Below, piece by piece: positions 14,001 through 25,154 of a stretch of 64,000 nt of DNA. Made by a program: the position numbers and the translations under genes. The notes below the pieces were generated by a model. The model saw only the letters and a program-made list of their open reading frames with translations. It had not been told where the DNA came from and made no database searches. Within the stretch, counting starts at the first letter, position 1, and every line of letters begins with the position of its first letter. This stretch comes from Dipteris shenzhenensis (taxonomy: Eukaryota; Polypodiophyta; Polypodiopsida; Gleicheniales): the NCBI GenBank assembly GCA_047967505.1, contig CM106540.1; one strand, 5' to 3'.

Positions 14001-14539
14001 TGTTTTGGCCAAATGTTCATAACGATTTGCGCCCAGCTCCAGTCTTTGAAAATGATTTTGTATCATTACTCCCACATCCATATTGTGGACCGAAGAAGAG
14101 AGAGTTTATGCCACAAGTAGATATAGAGGTCAATTGTTTTGTTGTGGTTCGGCCATCGGATGATGAATATGAGAATGTGAAGTTTTGGGTTGCAAAAGTA
14201 GTTGATGTGCAAAGAGATGACCAAGGGAGAGCTACAACATTTACAGCGGTATGGTATGAGCCAAAGGGCAGGAAGGAGAATATGGATAACAACACATTAT
14301 ATACTAATTGTATAATGAAGGAGTGGGTCCCAAATGATGAAGCAGTCTCTCAAGTTTCGACAGAGACAATCATAGTGTCTTGGCATTCAAGGGCAAAGAA
14401 ATCAAAGAAGCACATGGGATATGAGGTAGAAGGAAAAATAAAAATATCACAGCAAACTATTTTGCATATACACGAATTTTTAAGGATGCTCGCCATGGAG
14501 GAAGTAGAAGGAGACAGCGCAAATGAAGAATGTCCATGA
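11075..14539 (+). pseudogene. DDE-type transposase-like gene with two in-frame TGA stops
   Basis: A single reading frame runs from about 11051 to 14539, interrupted only by TGA at 12974-12976 and 13337-13339. The first ATG is at 11075; TGCAG just upstream (11041-11045) could be a 3' splice site, so an earlier exon is possible. The N-terminus (about 11080-11350) resembles the TNP1/En-Spm-like domain of plant transposons, ending in a SFIAWD motif. Next come 20-residue repeats with SGVDEF cores, then a basic Cys-containing region (CCKRRC near 12310). The core carries three acidic motifs typical of an RNase H-fold transposase: VDGMDQ (13073), ADNCW (13322) and GHTHEDIDQ (13424). The same order occurs in proteins annotated, from memory, with DUF7869. 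The C-terminus (14118-14350) looks BAH/Tudor-like. The second TGA fits CGA-to-TGA in a NCWREN motif. Introns over the stops are an alternative. Terminal inverted repeats were not identified. Confidence 0.7.
11735..11985 (+). repeat. In-frame 20-residue repeats in the transposase-like protein
   Basis: The motif Ser-(Asp/Glu)-X-Leu-Ser-(Gly/Ser)-Val-Asp-Glu-Phe starts at 11735, 11795 and 11855, exactly 60 bp apart, with a fourth copy at 11954. The DNA units have diverged while the core residues are kept. Confidence 0.8.
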
Positions 14540-14644
14540 TTAAAGCTTTGTATTGAAGTCCATTGATTCAGAAGGATTTTATTTGGGTACTAGGCAAGGA
14601 GCCAATCCAAGACAATTATAATCAGAGTCATCACCTCGTATGTC

Positions 14645-15075
14645 AAATGAGAGTCAAAATATGCACTGGATGTCACCCAAGGGTCAAGGCTTGCCAAGAC
14701 AATAGGGAGTTAATGCAGATGGCACCTGGCAAGGGACTATCACATTGAGCAATAAGACAATGGGGAGTCAATGCACCCAAGGGGCAAGGCTTGGCAAGAT
14801 AACTTGTGGGAGTTAATGCAGATGGCACCTATATTTTGCACTGGATGTCACCCAAGGGTCAAGGCTTGGCAAGACAACAGGGAGTTAATGCGGATGGCAC
14901 CTGGCAAGGGACTATCGCATTAAGTAATAAGACAATGGGGAGTCAATGCACCCAAGGGGCAAGGCTTGGCAAGACAAGCCTAGGTCAAATTATGCAGATG
15001 GCAACTGGCAAGGGACTGTCGTGACATTGAGCAATAAGACAATGGGGTGTCAAATTATGCAGATGGCACGAATTG
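14645..15075. repeat. Minisatellite downstream of the transposase-like gene
   Basis: Two alternating modules recur: CACCCAAGGGTCAAGGCTTG (near 14675, 14770, 14850, 14950) and GCAGATGGCACCTGGCAAGG (near 14713, 14817, 14890, 14993, 15058). Copies are diverged and irregularly spaced at about 70-105 bp. No coding interpretation. Confidence 0.75.
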
Positions 15076-15345
15076 AGGCTCTTTAAGAGCAACAATTTAA
15101 ATTGTAAACATATGTTCAATCTATATCATTTTGGATATAAAGACTCTAGCTAAGAGCAACGTCTCTCAATGTAATCATATACATAAAGCTACAATTGCTA
15201 TTATCCCTCTTTGGTCTTATGGCATCATGTCTTCTTTCTATTTATTAAAAGTTTTGTTAAATTTTGTGCATATTGCCGAGTGACAATGTTATTTTCATGA
15301 AATATTTAAGTCTCCTTTCATGGATTTATAAATTTATCACGTCAA

Positions 15346-15705
15346 CGAAAAACGTCAAGGAAAAATATTAAAAATAATTAAATTAACAAATAACTTAGAT
15401 ATAGCTAGAATTTCTAATATAGGATTATTTCAAATTCTTGCATGTTGGTGCAAAAGTATAGATTGAAAAAACAATATTTGTATGTGAATATGATAGAGCC
15501 ACAAAGTGAACTTTTGATTTGGGAAGGAAAAACGTCAAGGAAAAATATTAAAAATAATTAAATTAACAAATAACTTAGATATAGCTAGAATTTCTAATAT
15601 AGGATTATTTCAAATTCTTGCATGTTGGTGCAAAAGTATAGATTGAAAAAACAATATTTTTATGTGAATATGACAGTGCCACAAAGTGAACTTTTGATTT
15701 GGGAA
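15346..15705. repeat. Tandem duplication of a 180-bp AT-rich unit
   Basis: 15346-15525 and 15526-15705 are near-identical adjacent copies at an offset of exactly 180 bp, differing at only a few positions (for example GATAGAGCC versus GACAGTGCC). The low divergence indicates a recent event. The unit is unrelated in sequence to the 182-bp satellite. Confidence 0.9.
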
Positions 15706-16025
15706 GAAACTTTTTAGAAAGTAAAATTTTGATTTGGAAAGGATATTTTCATAAAGTAAAGTTTTCATTTGGGAAGGATTTTTGGGCTTCGTCCAAAAAC
15801 AACACAAAAAGTCCAAAATTAATGAAATAGGTGTTGAGAGTTCAGAGAGATTCATTCTTTCATTTCCACTGAGAGATTCTTGAAAGAGAAAGATAGGGAG
15901 AGTTCCCTGAGATTGAGATTTGGAAGAGGAAATCTTGTCTTTGAGAGAAAAAGAGAGAGCTGTTGATGGAAAGAAAAGATAGGGAGTAAGAGTCTTCTTT
16001 CTGAGAGTTTGAGGACTAGAGAGGG

Positions 16026-16320
16026 ATGAAGATAAGGACTCGACAAAGTTACAAGCAATTGGCCCTCCAAGAAACCATAGAAGGCCTCAACAACAATGTC
16101 CATAGCCTCTCTACAACAAAGGATTGACTTGCAACTCCAAAAATTAGCTAGCCTCCATGCCCTACCCCTGCAACACAAAGACATGAATAGTGACCTCGAG
16201 CAAGGCTTCAAAATAGCTAAAGTGTGCCACCTTTTTTCGAAGGACCTTTCCAATAGCACACAGGCCATGACCTCGTGCAAACACTGCATCCATTTAGTCA
16301 TTTCTTGTTGAGGAGTGACA
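16026..16320 (+). pseudogene. Possible relic of a retrotransposon gag N-terminus
   Basis: An ATG at 16026 opens a short frame with a helical, charged start (RTRQSYKQLALQETIEGLNN) of the style seen at the N-terminus of plant gypsy gag proteins. Stops follow within about 35 codons and no conserved gag core can be read downstream to 16800. Nothing firmer can be said; 16320-17239 holds no feature I can support. Confidence 0.2.
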
Positions 16321-17239
16321 CTGGCTACACCGGCTTATTCCACGAGCTCCATGAGCAGCAAAAGCAGACATCTACATAGTCCCCTCCTCATCACTTCTCC
16401 ATCCACCTCTATGACTCGAGCAGTCTGTTTGCTCCTTTGTTTTGCAGTAACCCATTGTCGCTTGGAGCCCCATCATCCTCGATAATGATTTCCATCAGAA
16501 GTAGAGTTCTTGGACCTTGTTGAATGAGCTCATCCACACAAGCAACGTGGATAGACTCCTCTCCAACTCTCCATCAACTAGATGTTCTCCAAGTCTCAAA
16601 CGAAACACCTGTTGCAAACTACAATGCCAGACCACCAACACCAGCCTTCATAAGTTTTTCTTGGCTTGTCCATTGGACCTTGGAGTATCTATTTATGAGG
16701 GGCCACTTGCGAGGTGCATCTTTTTTGTCTGGGTCATGACGATTGGCATCCCATTTGTAGCAATGGGGTACCGCTTCAAATGTGGGTGTTAACATCCACA
16801 AAGTAGAGTCACTGAATGCAAGGTAATCAGTGATTAGAGATGATTAGGCTTCATCATTTACTTCAATGGAAATAGCCATGGGAGGAGTAAAGCAGAAGCT
16901 CAGGGAGTTTGATCCCCAAACACCCCAAGGCCAAAGATTTTGGGCAACATGCATAGATTGTAGGTTCCAACTAATAGGGATGTTTTTATCGAAGCTATGC
17001 TTATATATTAATATAAAATATTGGCAAAAGTTTTCAAGATCATTTTCTTAGTTTCACATTATTACTAGAATGTAGTACTTTTTTATATATTTTCTTTTGA
17101 ATTTTGAAGGAAAAAATGTATCTTGGAGAAACTTTAAATTTTTTTGCATAAAAGTTTCAAATCCTGGAGAATCTGTCAAACATTTATTTTTATTAAGGCA
17201 TACAAACTTTTGACACAAATATAAAAGCTTAGCTTCTTC

Positions 17240-17508
17240 ATGAAACTAACTCATATGAACTCTCCTCTCTTTTCCCTCTTTTTCCCAACTCTTTTTTCTC
17301 TCTTTCTCTCCTCTTTTCTCTTGATCCTCTCTCTTTCTCTCCTTTTCTTCTCTCTTTTCCCTCCCTCTTTCCCCCTCTCTTTTCCCTCTTTCTCCCCTCT
17401 CTTTTCCTCTTCCATCCTCTCTTTTCCTTCACTCCTCTCCTTTTTCCTTTCTCTTATTTTCACATCCTCTTTCCCCCCTCTCTCTTTCTCTCTTATTTCC
17501 TCTCTTCT
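17240..17508. repeat. Polypyrimidine tract, left part
   Basis: CTCTTTTCC/CTCTTATTTCC-type C/T-only sequence. It ends at the target-site copy CTTCT (17504-17508) of the LTR element that begins at 17509. The same kind of sequence resumes at 25737 beyond that element, so both parts were one tract before insertion. Confidence 0.9.
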
Positions 17509-17915
17509 AGTTGGATATGGCATTCAACTTGAGATCTTTATATGAAATGATAACAGTCTCACATAAAATGACAGACAAGGAACTCGAGACAAGCTACTAA
17601 AAGATCTTTGTATTGCAAGATAATGCTACTCACCCCTACCGGGTTTGTTGTAGCTTACAAGTAGATAAACTAAGCCACAAAGGCTTATTAAAACAACTCT
17701 GATATGGGCGATGAACACCCTCAATCTCTATCACAAAGACTTTCTACAAAAGAGACTACAACACACACACACATACGATGACCTAATAGCTAGAGAGAAC
17801 CACCATCTCAAGCTCGCCAACAATACATACCAACGAGAGACCTCCATAAGTCAACTCCACCCTGCTGACTCGCCATCACCAAGAGTCATCAACTGACTCT
17901 CATGGGAGAGCCAAG

Positions 17916-18085
17916 TGTGGGGGTTAAAGGTCACTGTGCCTTTACCCCGGTTATTTACAATACTCAAACACATATATAAATGAATGAAAAAGAAGATTAG
18001 GGTGGTCATGCACCCACCAAACTTGTGTGGCTCTCTATCTCTCTCTCTTCTTCTTCCGTTCTTGCTTCCGTTGAGAGCACTCTCA
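17916..18085 (+). repeat. 5' LTR of nested copia
   Basis: 170 bp, TG...CA ends. Its 3' edge is fixed by the primer site two bases downstream, and its 5' edge by the target duplication CCAAG. Confidence 0.95.
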
Positions 18086-18087
18086 AC

Positions 18088-18099
18088 TGGTATCAGAGC
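18088..18099 (+). other. Primer-binding site of nested copia
   Basis: TGGTATCAGAGC, the usual plant primer site complementary to the 3' end of initiator Met-tRNA, two bases after the 5' LTR. The 18100-19408 leader that follows has no supported gene. Confidence 0.9.
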
Positions 18100-19408
18100 C
18101 CGGGTGATCTAGCTGAGCATGCGTGAATGCTTGAAGCTCCTCAGCAGCTCTGTGGGAGGAAGGAGAAGCTTTGTGGGAAGCTTTGTGAGTGACTTTACTT
18201 GCATCCGAGTGTGCAGAGACCTTGGAGGAACCTTTGGAAAAGTCACTTTGGCTTTGCGAAGTGGTTTTGAGAGCCTGTTAAGTGGTTTCAAAGAAAAAGT
18301 CGTTTTTTGAGATTTTCCCTGTTTCGTTCGATGACAGAGACTCCGTATTGACTTGTAGAGGCAACTATTGCTTGCTTTTGGTGTCCACTTCACTTCAGGA
18401 GCTTGGAAACACCTTCATTCTTGAATCTGGGGTCATTTCATTGGATTTCTGACTCACTGTGTCAGTTTCTGCGTTTTTTGCCCGGGTGTTGGAACTCAAG
18501 TTTGGAGCAACCATTTGCAAATCTGTCAGTTCCGGTGGACTCAGGAGGTCCTAAAACCTTTATGTTGATGATCATTCGCACTCCGGTGGAGTTTACAAAC
18601 AGCTCTGTTTCCAAAAACGTTTTTCAGTCCGTGTGTTGGACCCAGTGATTGAGACCACGGTTTCCAAAACCGTCTATCCCATTGCGTTCTGGATGCCCAA
18701 AAACCCCTACTTGCCAGTTCTTGCGCAATTCGGTGGAGGATTTTCAGAGTTATAGATCTCTGTGTATTCGATTTCGTCTCTCTGTTATGCATTTTTCATT
18801 CTAAGGTTTTGAAACCTTAGATTTATGCCACATGGCAGTGGATAAGTGTTGACTCCCATTTCTCACTCATCACTTGGGATTTTGGAGTCTGGCAGAAGAG
18901 AGATATTTGCAGATTTTCTTGCTGAGTCTAATTATGCAATGGCGCCCATGTTTTGAGGCATCTCAGTGGATGATTTATAGGCCATTTGGATGCATTGTTG
19001 TCCTTATTGGATGTGCTGATAGGCCCAAATTGCCTTGTGGGATGCTATTTTTTTATGGACGCTTTGCACATGGATGCCATTTTATGCTAAGGGACAGCTT
19101 TGACACATTGCAGATGATGCACTGATAGTGCTATACTCTCTTGGATGAGATATTATTGATGCATATGCCAGTGGACGGTGTTTATGCTTGAGTCATTTGG
19201 CACTTATTAGCATTTTCTTTTGGGCCAGATTTGCTCATATGGATGCATAGTATATGCACATGAGTCAGATGCATCTTTTGATGCTTTGAGCTTTGAGTTT
19301 TTTGGTGATATTTCAGTCTATTGTGGCATACACATTTGGATGCACCTGGTATTTGGTGTGATTCTCTCTTGCAGGTACTAGCATTTGGGATTTTGTTTCA
19401 TTTGCATC

Positions 19409-22400
19409 ATGGCATCCTCTTCCATGTCTGAAAAGGAGTTTTTCAGCATTAAAAAGTTTGATGGGACAAACTTTTCTTTGTGGAAAGAACAAATAAGGGA
19501 TGTGCTTATTCAAAAGAAGCAGATTAAACCCTTGGCAGGGATTGAAGCTAAGCCTGCAAATATGTCTAAGGATGATTGGAATGAGTTGGATGCATTAGCA
19601 AAGTCTACTATTAGACTTCATCTTGTAGAGTCAGTTTATTTCACAGTAGTAAATGAGCAGACTACGGAAGATTTGTGGAAGAAACTGTGTGCCACTTATG
19701 AGAAGGAAACTGCCTCTAATAAAGTTTACCTCATGAAGAGGTTGTTTGAGCGCTGCAGATGAAGGAAGGGGTCTCCATTGCTTCTCACTTGAATGAATTC
19801 AATATTATTTTTAGCCAGCTTCAGGCTCAGAAGATGAATTTTGATGTGGAGACTAAGGCAATATTTCTCTTATGTTCATTGCCATCCTCATGGGATACCT
19901 TCCATACAGCTGTCAGTAACTCTACACTTAGTGGAGTACTAAAATTTGATGATGTTGTGGGTAGCTTGTTGGCCGAGGAGATTAGACGAAAGTCTATGGA
20001 CGGCAACAAGCAAGATGCAGCCTTAAATGTGCAAAGGGGCAGATCACAGTTCAGGGGGAAGTCCCAAGAAAGAGGGAAGTCTCGTAGCAAATCCAGGGCA
20101 CGGAACATTGAGTGTTACCACTGTGGCAAGAAGGGCCATATGAAAAAGGATCGCTACAAGCTAAAAAGAGAGCAAAAGGATAAGAAAAAGAATGCAAATT
20201 GGGGTGCAAATCAAAAGGAAGAGAGTCCAAGGGAGGACAAAGGAAAAGTGAAGATCGAGGAGATCAATGCAGTCACACATGATAGTGACAATGATGTTCT
20301 CTTCATGTCTAGTTTATCTGCAGAGTTGCTTACCACTTCAGATGATGCATATTCCCAGGATTGGATTTTAAATTCTGGTGCTTCATTCCATGTTACTCCC
20401 CATAGGGAATGGTTCTCCACTTATGATAGTGGAAAGACAGGTTGTGTGCATCTTGGAAATGACTATGCATGTGACATAGTGGGAGTAGGTGACATAAAGT
20501 TTTCTTTTGCAAATGGGTCTGCATTTATTTTGAAACATGTGAGACATGTGCCTAAGTTGACCAAGAGTATTATTTCAGTGGGTCAACTAGATGATGCTGG
20601 TTTTCACACCACTTTTGGCTTTCAGAGTTGGAAAATTCAAAAGGGCTCTATGCTTTTGGCCAGGGGTGCCAAGTGTGGAACTTTGTATCCATTACATGTA
20701 TCAGGGGTATTTGATCATGTTGTTGCAATAACCGAGCAGCCAAGCACTTCTTTGTGGCATTGCAGGTTGGGGCACATGAGCTAGAATGGAATGAAACTCT
20801 TATGCTGTTTGGGTTATGTACCGCATTTGAGTTTCTCTGATTTTGAATTTTGTGAGCATTGTCTCTATGGGAAGCAGACTAAATCAGCCCATAAAAGAAG
20901 GGGGAAGAAAGAGTTTGAAATGCTTGATTTGGTGCATTCAGACGTATGTGGTCCCATGCCTACACGGTCATTAGGCGGGGCTGAATACTATGTGACATTC
21001 ATTGATGATGCAACTAGGAAAGTGTGGGCTTATGCTATAGCTCGGAAGAGTGATGTGTTCCAGGTATTTCAGAAATGGCTGGCCTTGGTTGAGAATCAGT
21101 CAGGTAGAACGCTTAAATGCCTACGGACTGACAATGGTGGAGAGCATCTCTCTCATGACTTTCAGCATTTCTGTGATACATGTGGGATTAAGAGGGAGCT
21201 CACATCCCCTCATACTCTAGAGCAAAATCCAGTTGCAAAAAAGATGAACCGTACCATTCAAGAAAGGTTGCAATGTATGCTTTCCAATGCAAGTCTTTCT
21301 GGTGGTTTTTGGGCTGAGGCAATGAAGATTGCAGTGCATGTGATCAATAGATCACCTAGTAAGAGTTTGGATGGTGGTATTCCTGAAGAGGCATGGAGTG
21401 GCAAGAAGCCCTCTTACTCTAATTTGCGTATATTTGGGTGTGAGGCATATGCACATGTGCCAAAAGAGCTTCGAAAGAAGCTAGATCCTAAGTCTAGGAA
21501 ATGCATCTTTCTGGGTTATGGTGAAAGTGGAGAGAGGGGCTATCATCTCTGGGATCCAGAAGCAAAGAAGATCATACGTAGCCATGATGTGGTCGAGGAT
21601 GTGGTCTTCAATGAGAAGAAGATGCATAAGGCACCCATGAGGGATGTGGAAATGAGGAGAATCACTTTCCAGGATGTGAATCCACCTGCATATGTTGATA
21701 GACAGCAAGCTGTCCATGCACCAAATGTGCAAGAAATGGTACCACCAAGTACTCCCACAGGTATACAATCAAGGGTAGATGATGAATCATCTATTGGTGG
21801 AAATGATGAGCCAAATGTGGCTGATATGCAAATGGGACAGCAAGCTGAAATGCCCTTGAGAAGATCATCTAGAGTGTCTAGACCGCCTGATAGGTTTGTT
21901 CCAGGGGTAGACTATGTGATGCTTACTGATTGCAGGGATCCTTCTTGCTATAGAGAGGTTATGATGCGTGAGGATCAATGCAAGTGGAAGTATGCTATGC
22001 AATTAGAGATGAGTTCACTTATGAAGAATAAGACTTGGGACTTGGTTTCTTTGCCACATGGAAAGAAAGCATTACCATATAAATGGGTCTACAAAATGAA
22101 GGTCACAGGTGATGATGTGCCTAGGTACAAGGCCCGTTTGGTTGCTAAAGGGTTCAAGTAAGAGAAGGGTGTGGACTTTGATGAGATATTCTCTCCGGTT
22201 GTGAAGATGACCACACTTAGATGCATGCTTGGACTAGTGGCATTAGAGGATATGGAGCTTATGCAAATGGATGTCAAGACAGCTTTCTTGCATGGGGATT
22301 TGTATGAGGAAATTTACATGGTGCAGCCGAAAGGCTTTGAAGAAAAGGGCAAAGAGCATTTAGTTTGCAAGCTGAAGAAGAGTCTCTATGGTCTTAAGCA

Positions 22401-23483
22401 AGCACCTAGAGAATGGTATCAGAAGTTTGATGCTTTCATTCGGTCCCAGAGTTTTAGAAGGAGTGAAATTGATCATTGCCTCTACACTAAAAGGGCTAAG
22501 GATAATAGCCTGATAATCTTGGCACTATATGTGGATGATATGCTATTGGCTAGCAAGAATCCTTATGAGCTAGATGCATTAAAGGCCAAGTTGCATGAGG
22601 CCTTTGATATGAAGGATTTGGGATTTGCAGGTCATATTCTTGGTATGCGCATCACGTGTGATCAGAGTAGAAAACTCCTTTGGCTTTCACAAAAAGAGTA
22701 TGTTACAAAAGTATTGCAGCGTTTCAATATGGAGGGGGGGAAGGCAGTGAGTACTTCATTGCCTCCATATGTGAAACTGAGTCATACAGATAGTCCCAAA
22801 TCAGATGAGGAGAGGGCCATGATGGCCAAGGTTCCTTATGCATCAGCAGTTGGGAGTCTTATGTATGCTATGATAGCTACTAGACCAGACATTGCATATG
22901 CAGTGGGAGTTGTTAGCCGGTGGCTAATCCAGGAAAGAGGCATTGGGAGGCAGTTAAGTGCATCATGAGGTACATGAAGGGTACCAAGGAGATGTGCATC
23001 TGCTTTGGTAGAGGAGACATGCGTGTACTTGGGTACACAGATTCAGACTATGCAGGGCATGTGGATAGTAGGAGATCCACTTCTGGTTATGTGTTCACCT
23101 TTGTAGGTGGTGCAGTGTCGTGGATGTCTCGTGCACAGAAGTGCGTTGCTTTGTCTACCACAGAGGCTGAGTATGTTGCAGCCACAGAGGGTTGCAAGGA
23201 GGCTATATGGTTTGATCGGCTAGTGGGAGATTTGGGGATTCATACAGGTGTACCGACATTGCATAGTGATTCCATGAGTGCTATTCAGCTAGCACGGAAT
23301 CTGGTCTTTCATGCAAAGACCAAACACATTGAGGTCAGGTACAATTTCATCAGGGAGGTACTTGAGGACAAGCGCATAGAGCTTGTCAAGGTTCATACAG
23401 ATGATAACCCTGCAGATATGCTGATGAAGAGTCTACCTAGTCAGCGGTTTGAGTATTGTCGTGTATTGATGGGCATTGGATAG
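19409..23483 (+). pseudogene. copia gag-pol, multiply disabled
   Basis: Start ATG at 19409 (MASSSMSEKEFF). Gag is followed by a zinc knuckle (near 20113) whose last Cys is Arg (CYHCGKKGHMKKDR). The protease motif at about 20371 reads NSGAS instead of DSGAS, losing the catalytic Asp. The GAG-pre-integrase and integrase core are at about 20758-21340; two catalytic Asp are present (HSDVCGP, RTDNGGEH), but the Glu position reads Lys (VAKKMNR, codon 21238-21240). RT (about 22050-22900) keeps YVDD at 22528-22539. RNase H runs to 23483 (YTDSDYAG, STTEAEY). Breaks: a 2-bp insertion near 19751 (frame 2 to 1), TAG at 20782-20784, TAA at 22159-22161, and a frameshift near 22918. The element cannot be autonomous. 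Confidence 0.95.
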
Positions 23484-23525
23484 TATGCTCACTAGTTGTT
23501 CTTCCTTAAAGGCACATTGTCCTTT

Positions 23526-23536
23526 AAGTGGGAGGT
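23526..23536 (+). other. Polypurine tract of nested copia
   Basis: AAGTGGGAGGT directly before the 3' LTR, the expected plus-strand priming site. Confidence 0.75.
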
Positions 23537-23706
23537 TGTGGGGGTTAAAGGTCACTGTGCCTTTACCCCGGTTATGTACAATACTCAAACACATATTTAA
23601 ATGAGTGAAAAAGAAGATTAGGGTGGTCATGCACCCACCAAACTTGTGTGGCTCTCTGTCTCTCTCTCTTCTTCTTCCATTCTTGCTTCCGTTGAGAGCA
23701 CTCTCA
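23537..23706 (+). repeat. 3' LTR of nested copia
   Basis: 170 bp, same ends as the 5' copy, followed by target duplication CCAAG (23707-23711). Confidence 0.95.
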
Positions 23707-23939
23707 CCAAGATCTTGCAAAACGACCGGGGAAGAAAGCCTCTCATGGTGACCAAAGCTCACCTTAATGGAACTACGTAGAACCTCGCATGCAAGACTAC
23801 CACATGGCATGTTTATTTTGGCCCCTCCATCAACCTTAGAGTTGATTTACTCCTCATGAGGAAGACCCTCTAATCAAAAACTTCCTACAAGCCCTCCCTC
23901 GACCAAAATGAGAAGCAGGAAATCATAATACTGACACTT

Positions 23940-24115
23940 CTAATGCTCACAAAGAGATTAAAACAATAGGAACATGCTCATGAAGAGTTGCATCAATAAC
24001 TCGCTCACAAAGAGCATACTTCAATAGCTAGTAATGTTCACAAAGAACTCCAATCAAACATAGCACCCTGCTCACAAAGAACTCGCCGACCCATGACTAC
24101 TCACAAAGAGTATGC
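23940..24115. repeat. Irregular CTCACAAAGA repeats in the gag-only element
   Basis: The motif GCTCACAAAGAG and close variants occur about seven times between the polypurine tract and the gag gene, spaced roughly 20-35 bp, separated by unrelated sequence. Confidence 0.7.
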
Positions 24116-24135
24116 ATTCATTAAAAGTCTCAATG

Positions 24136-24981
24136 TTAATCCTTGAAAAGATTATCTTCAACCAGCATAGTTGCTTCCACCTTGCTATCGACTATCAGTG
24201 CTTTTTCTTTACTGTTTTCAACCTTTATAAGCTCATCCTGTTTCTTTGCATAGCAGGATTTCTCCATGTGACCATCTTTTCCACAGTAAGAGCAATATTG
24301 AGTGTCACGAATAGTTTTCTTCTTCTTGTCAATGGCCGAACAAACTCTTGAATCATAAATAGATGAACATGTACATTTTTCCTCACTTAAGAGCATACCC
24401 ACACAGTCTAGAAATTCTAGATCATCATCAAGGCACAAAATTGCACCAAACTGTTCCTTAGGTAAACTTGTAAGCAAGATAGCTTTCTTATCTTCATCCT
24501 TGACTCACGCTTCTACATCACTCAGCTACCTTCGAAGTGCTTGCATGTGTTTTAAAAACACCCCAAGTGTCTCTGTCTCATCCATCTGGAGATCGAACAG
24601 ATCCTGTTTCAAATTGGACTTTGAGTGCTTCATGCACACATCGAAAAGAGTCTCTAGCATCTTCCAATTGTCTGCAGTAGTTTTCTTCACATCAAGATGA
24701 TGGAAGTATTCAGGACCTAGAGCAGGGCCCAAATATCCTAGGGCCTTCTCATCCTTGGCATCCCATGTAGGAATCTTCTCAGCACCATGAGAACACTCTT
24801 TGGGTTTCTTTTCTGATCGGGAGACCACTCCCCATAATCCTCCTTGCATAAATAACAATCGTGTTACTAACTGCCACCATGAAGGAAAGTTCTGACTAGT
24901 GAAGATTACCAATACCACTCCATGACTATCATTCTTTGACGTACCCATCGTAGAAATTGATTGGGATTGAGAAGAATCCAA
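24136..24981 (-). pseudogene. gag of the TR-GAG-like element
   Basis: Minus-strand frame from ATG at 24981 to a stop at 24136, interrupted by two in-frame stops (TAG then TGA) at about 24495-24528. Start MDSSQSQSISTMG. The middle has the copia gag UBN2-like pattern (WKMLETLFDV, LKQDLFDLQM). The C-terminal third has an intact CCHC knuckle, CSYCGKDGHMEKSC. No protease, integrase or RT follows before the 3' LTR, so the element always depended on a helper. The TGA fits CGA-to-TGA. Confidence 0.85.
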
Positions 24982-25140
24982 AAACAGGCATCTGCTAAAA
25001 CATCAAGTGATGATCTTGACTCTCGACTTTGTCTTCTCACAACTGGAAGTCTTGCCTTCATATTGATAGCTTGTTTAGACATGTAAGAATCACAGTACCT
25101 CACACAAGATCTCGTAGATCTCTCAAAAACTAACAACTCT

Positions 25141-25152
25141 TCTCTGATACCA
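25141..25152 (-). other. Primer-binding site of TR-GAG-like element
   Basis: Minus-strand TGGTATCAGAGA, Met-tRNA type, 2 nt from the LTR edge at 25155. It fixes the orientation of the element. Confidence 0.85.
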
Positions 25153-25154
25153 TA

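Larger units (their letters stand above)
17916..23706 (+). mobile_element. Complete but dead Ty1/copia retrotransposon
   Basis: Element of 5791 bp with 170-bp LTRs (17916-18085 and 23537-23706) beginning TGTGGGGG and ending CTCTCA; I count five differences between them, about 97% identity. Target duplication CCAAG is at 17911-17915 and 23707-23711. The paralogous LTR near 25555 carries a single GCCAAGATCT, an internal empty site. The interior shows PBS, gag, protease, integrase, RT and RNase H in copia order, then a polypurine tract. It sits in the 3' LTR of the older gag-only element. Confidence 0.95.

Noticed and set aside
15852-16301. Minus-strand open frame of 149 residues
   Set aside because: Low-similarity shadow of the plus-strand gag-like relic; Cys/Leu-rich without any recognisable motif.
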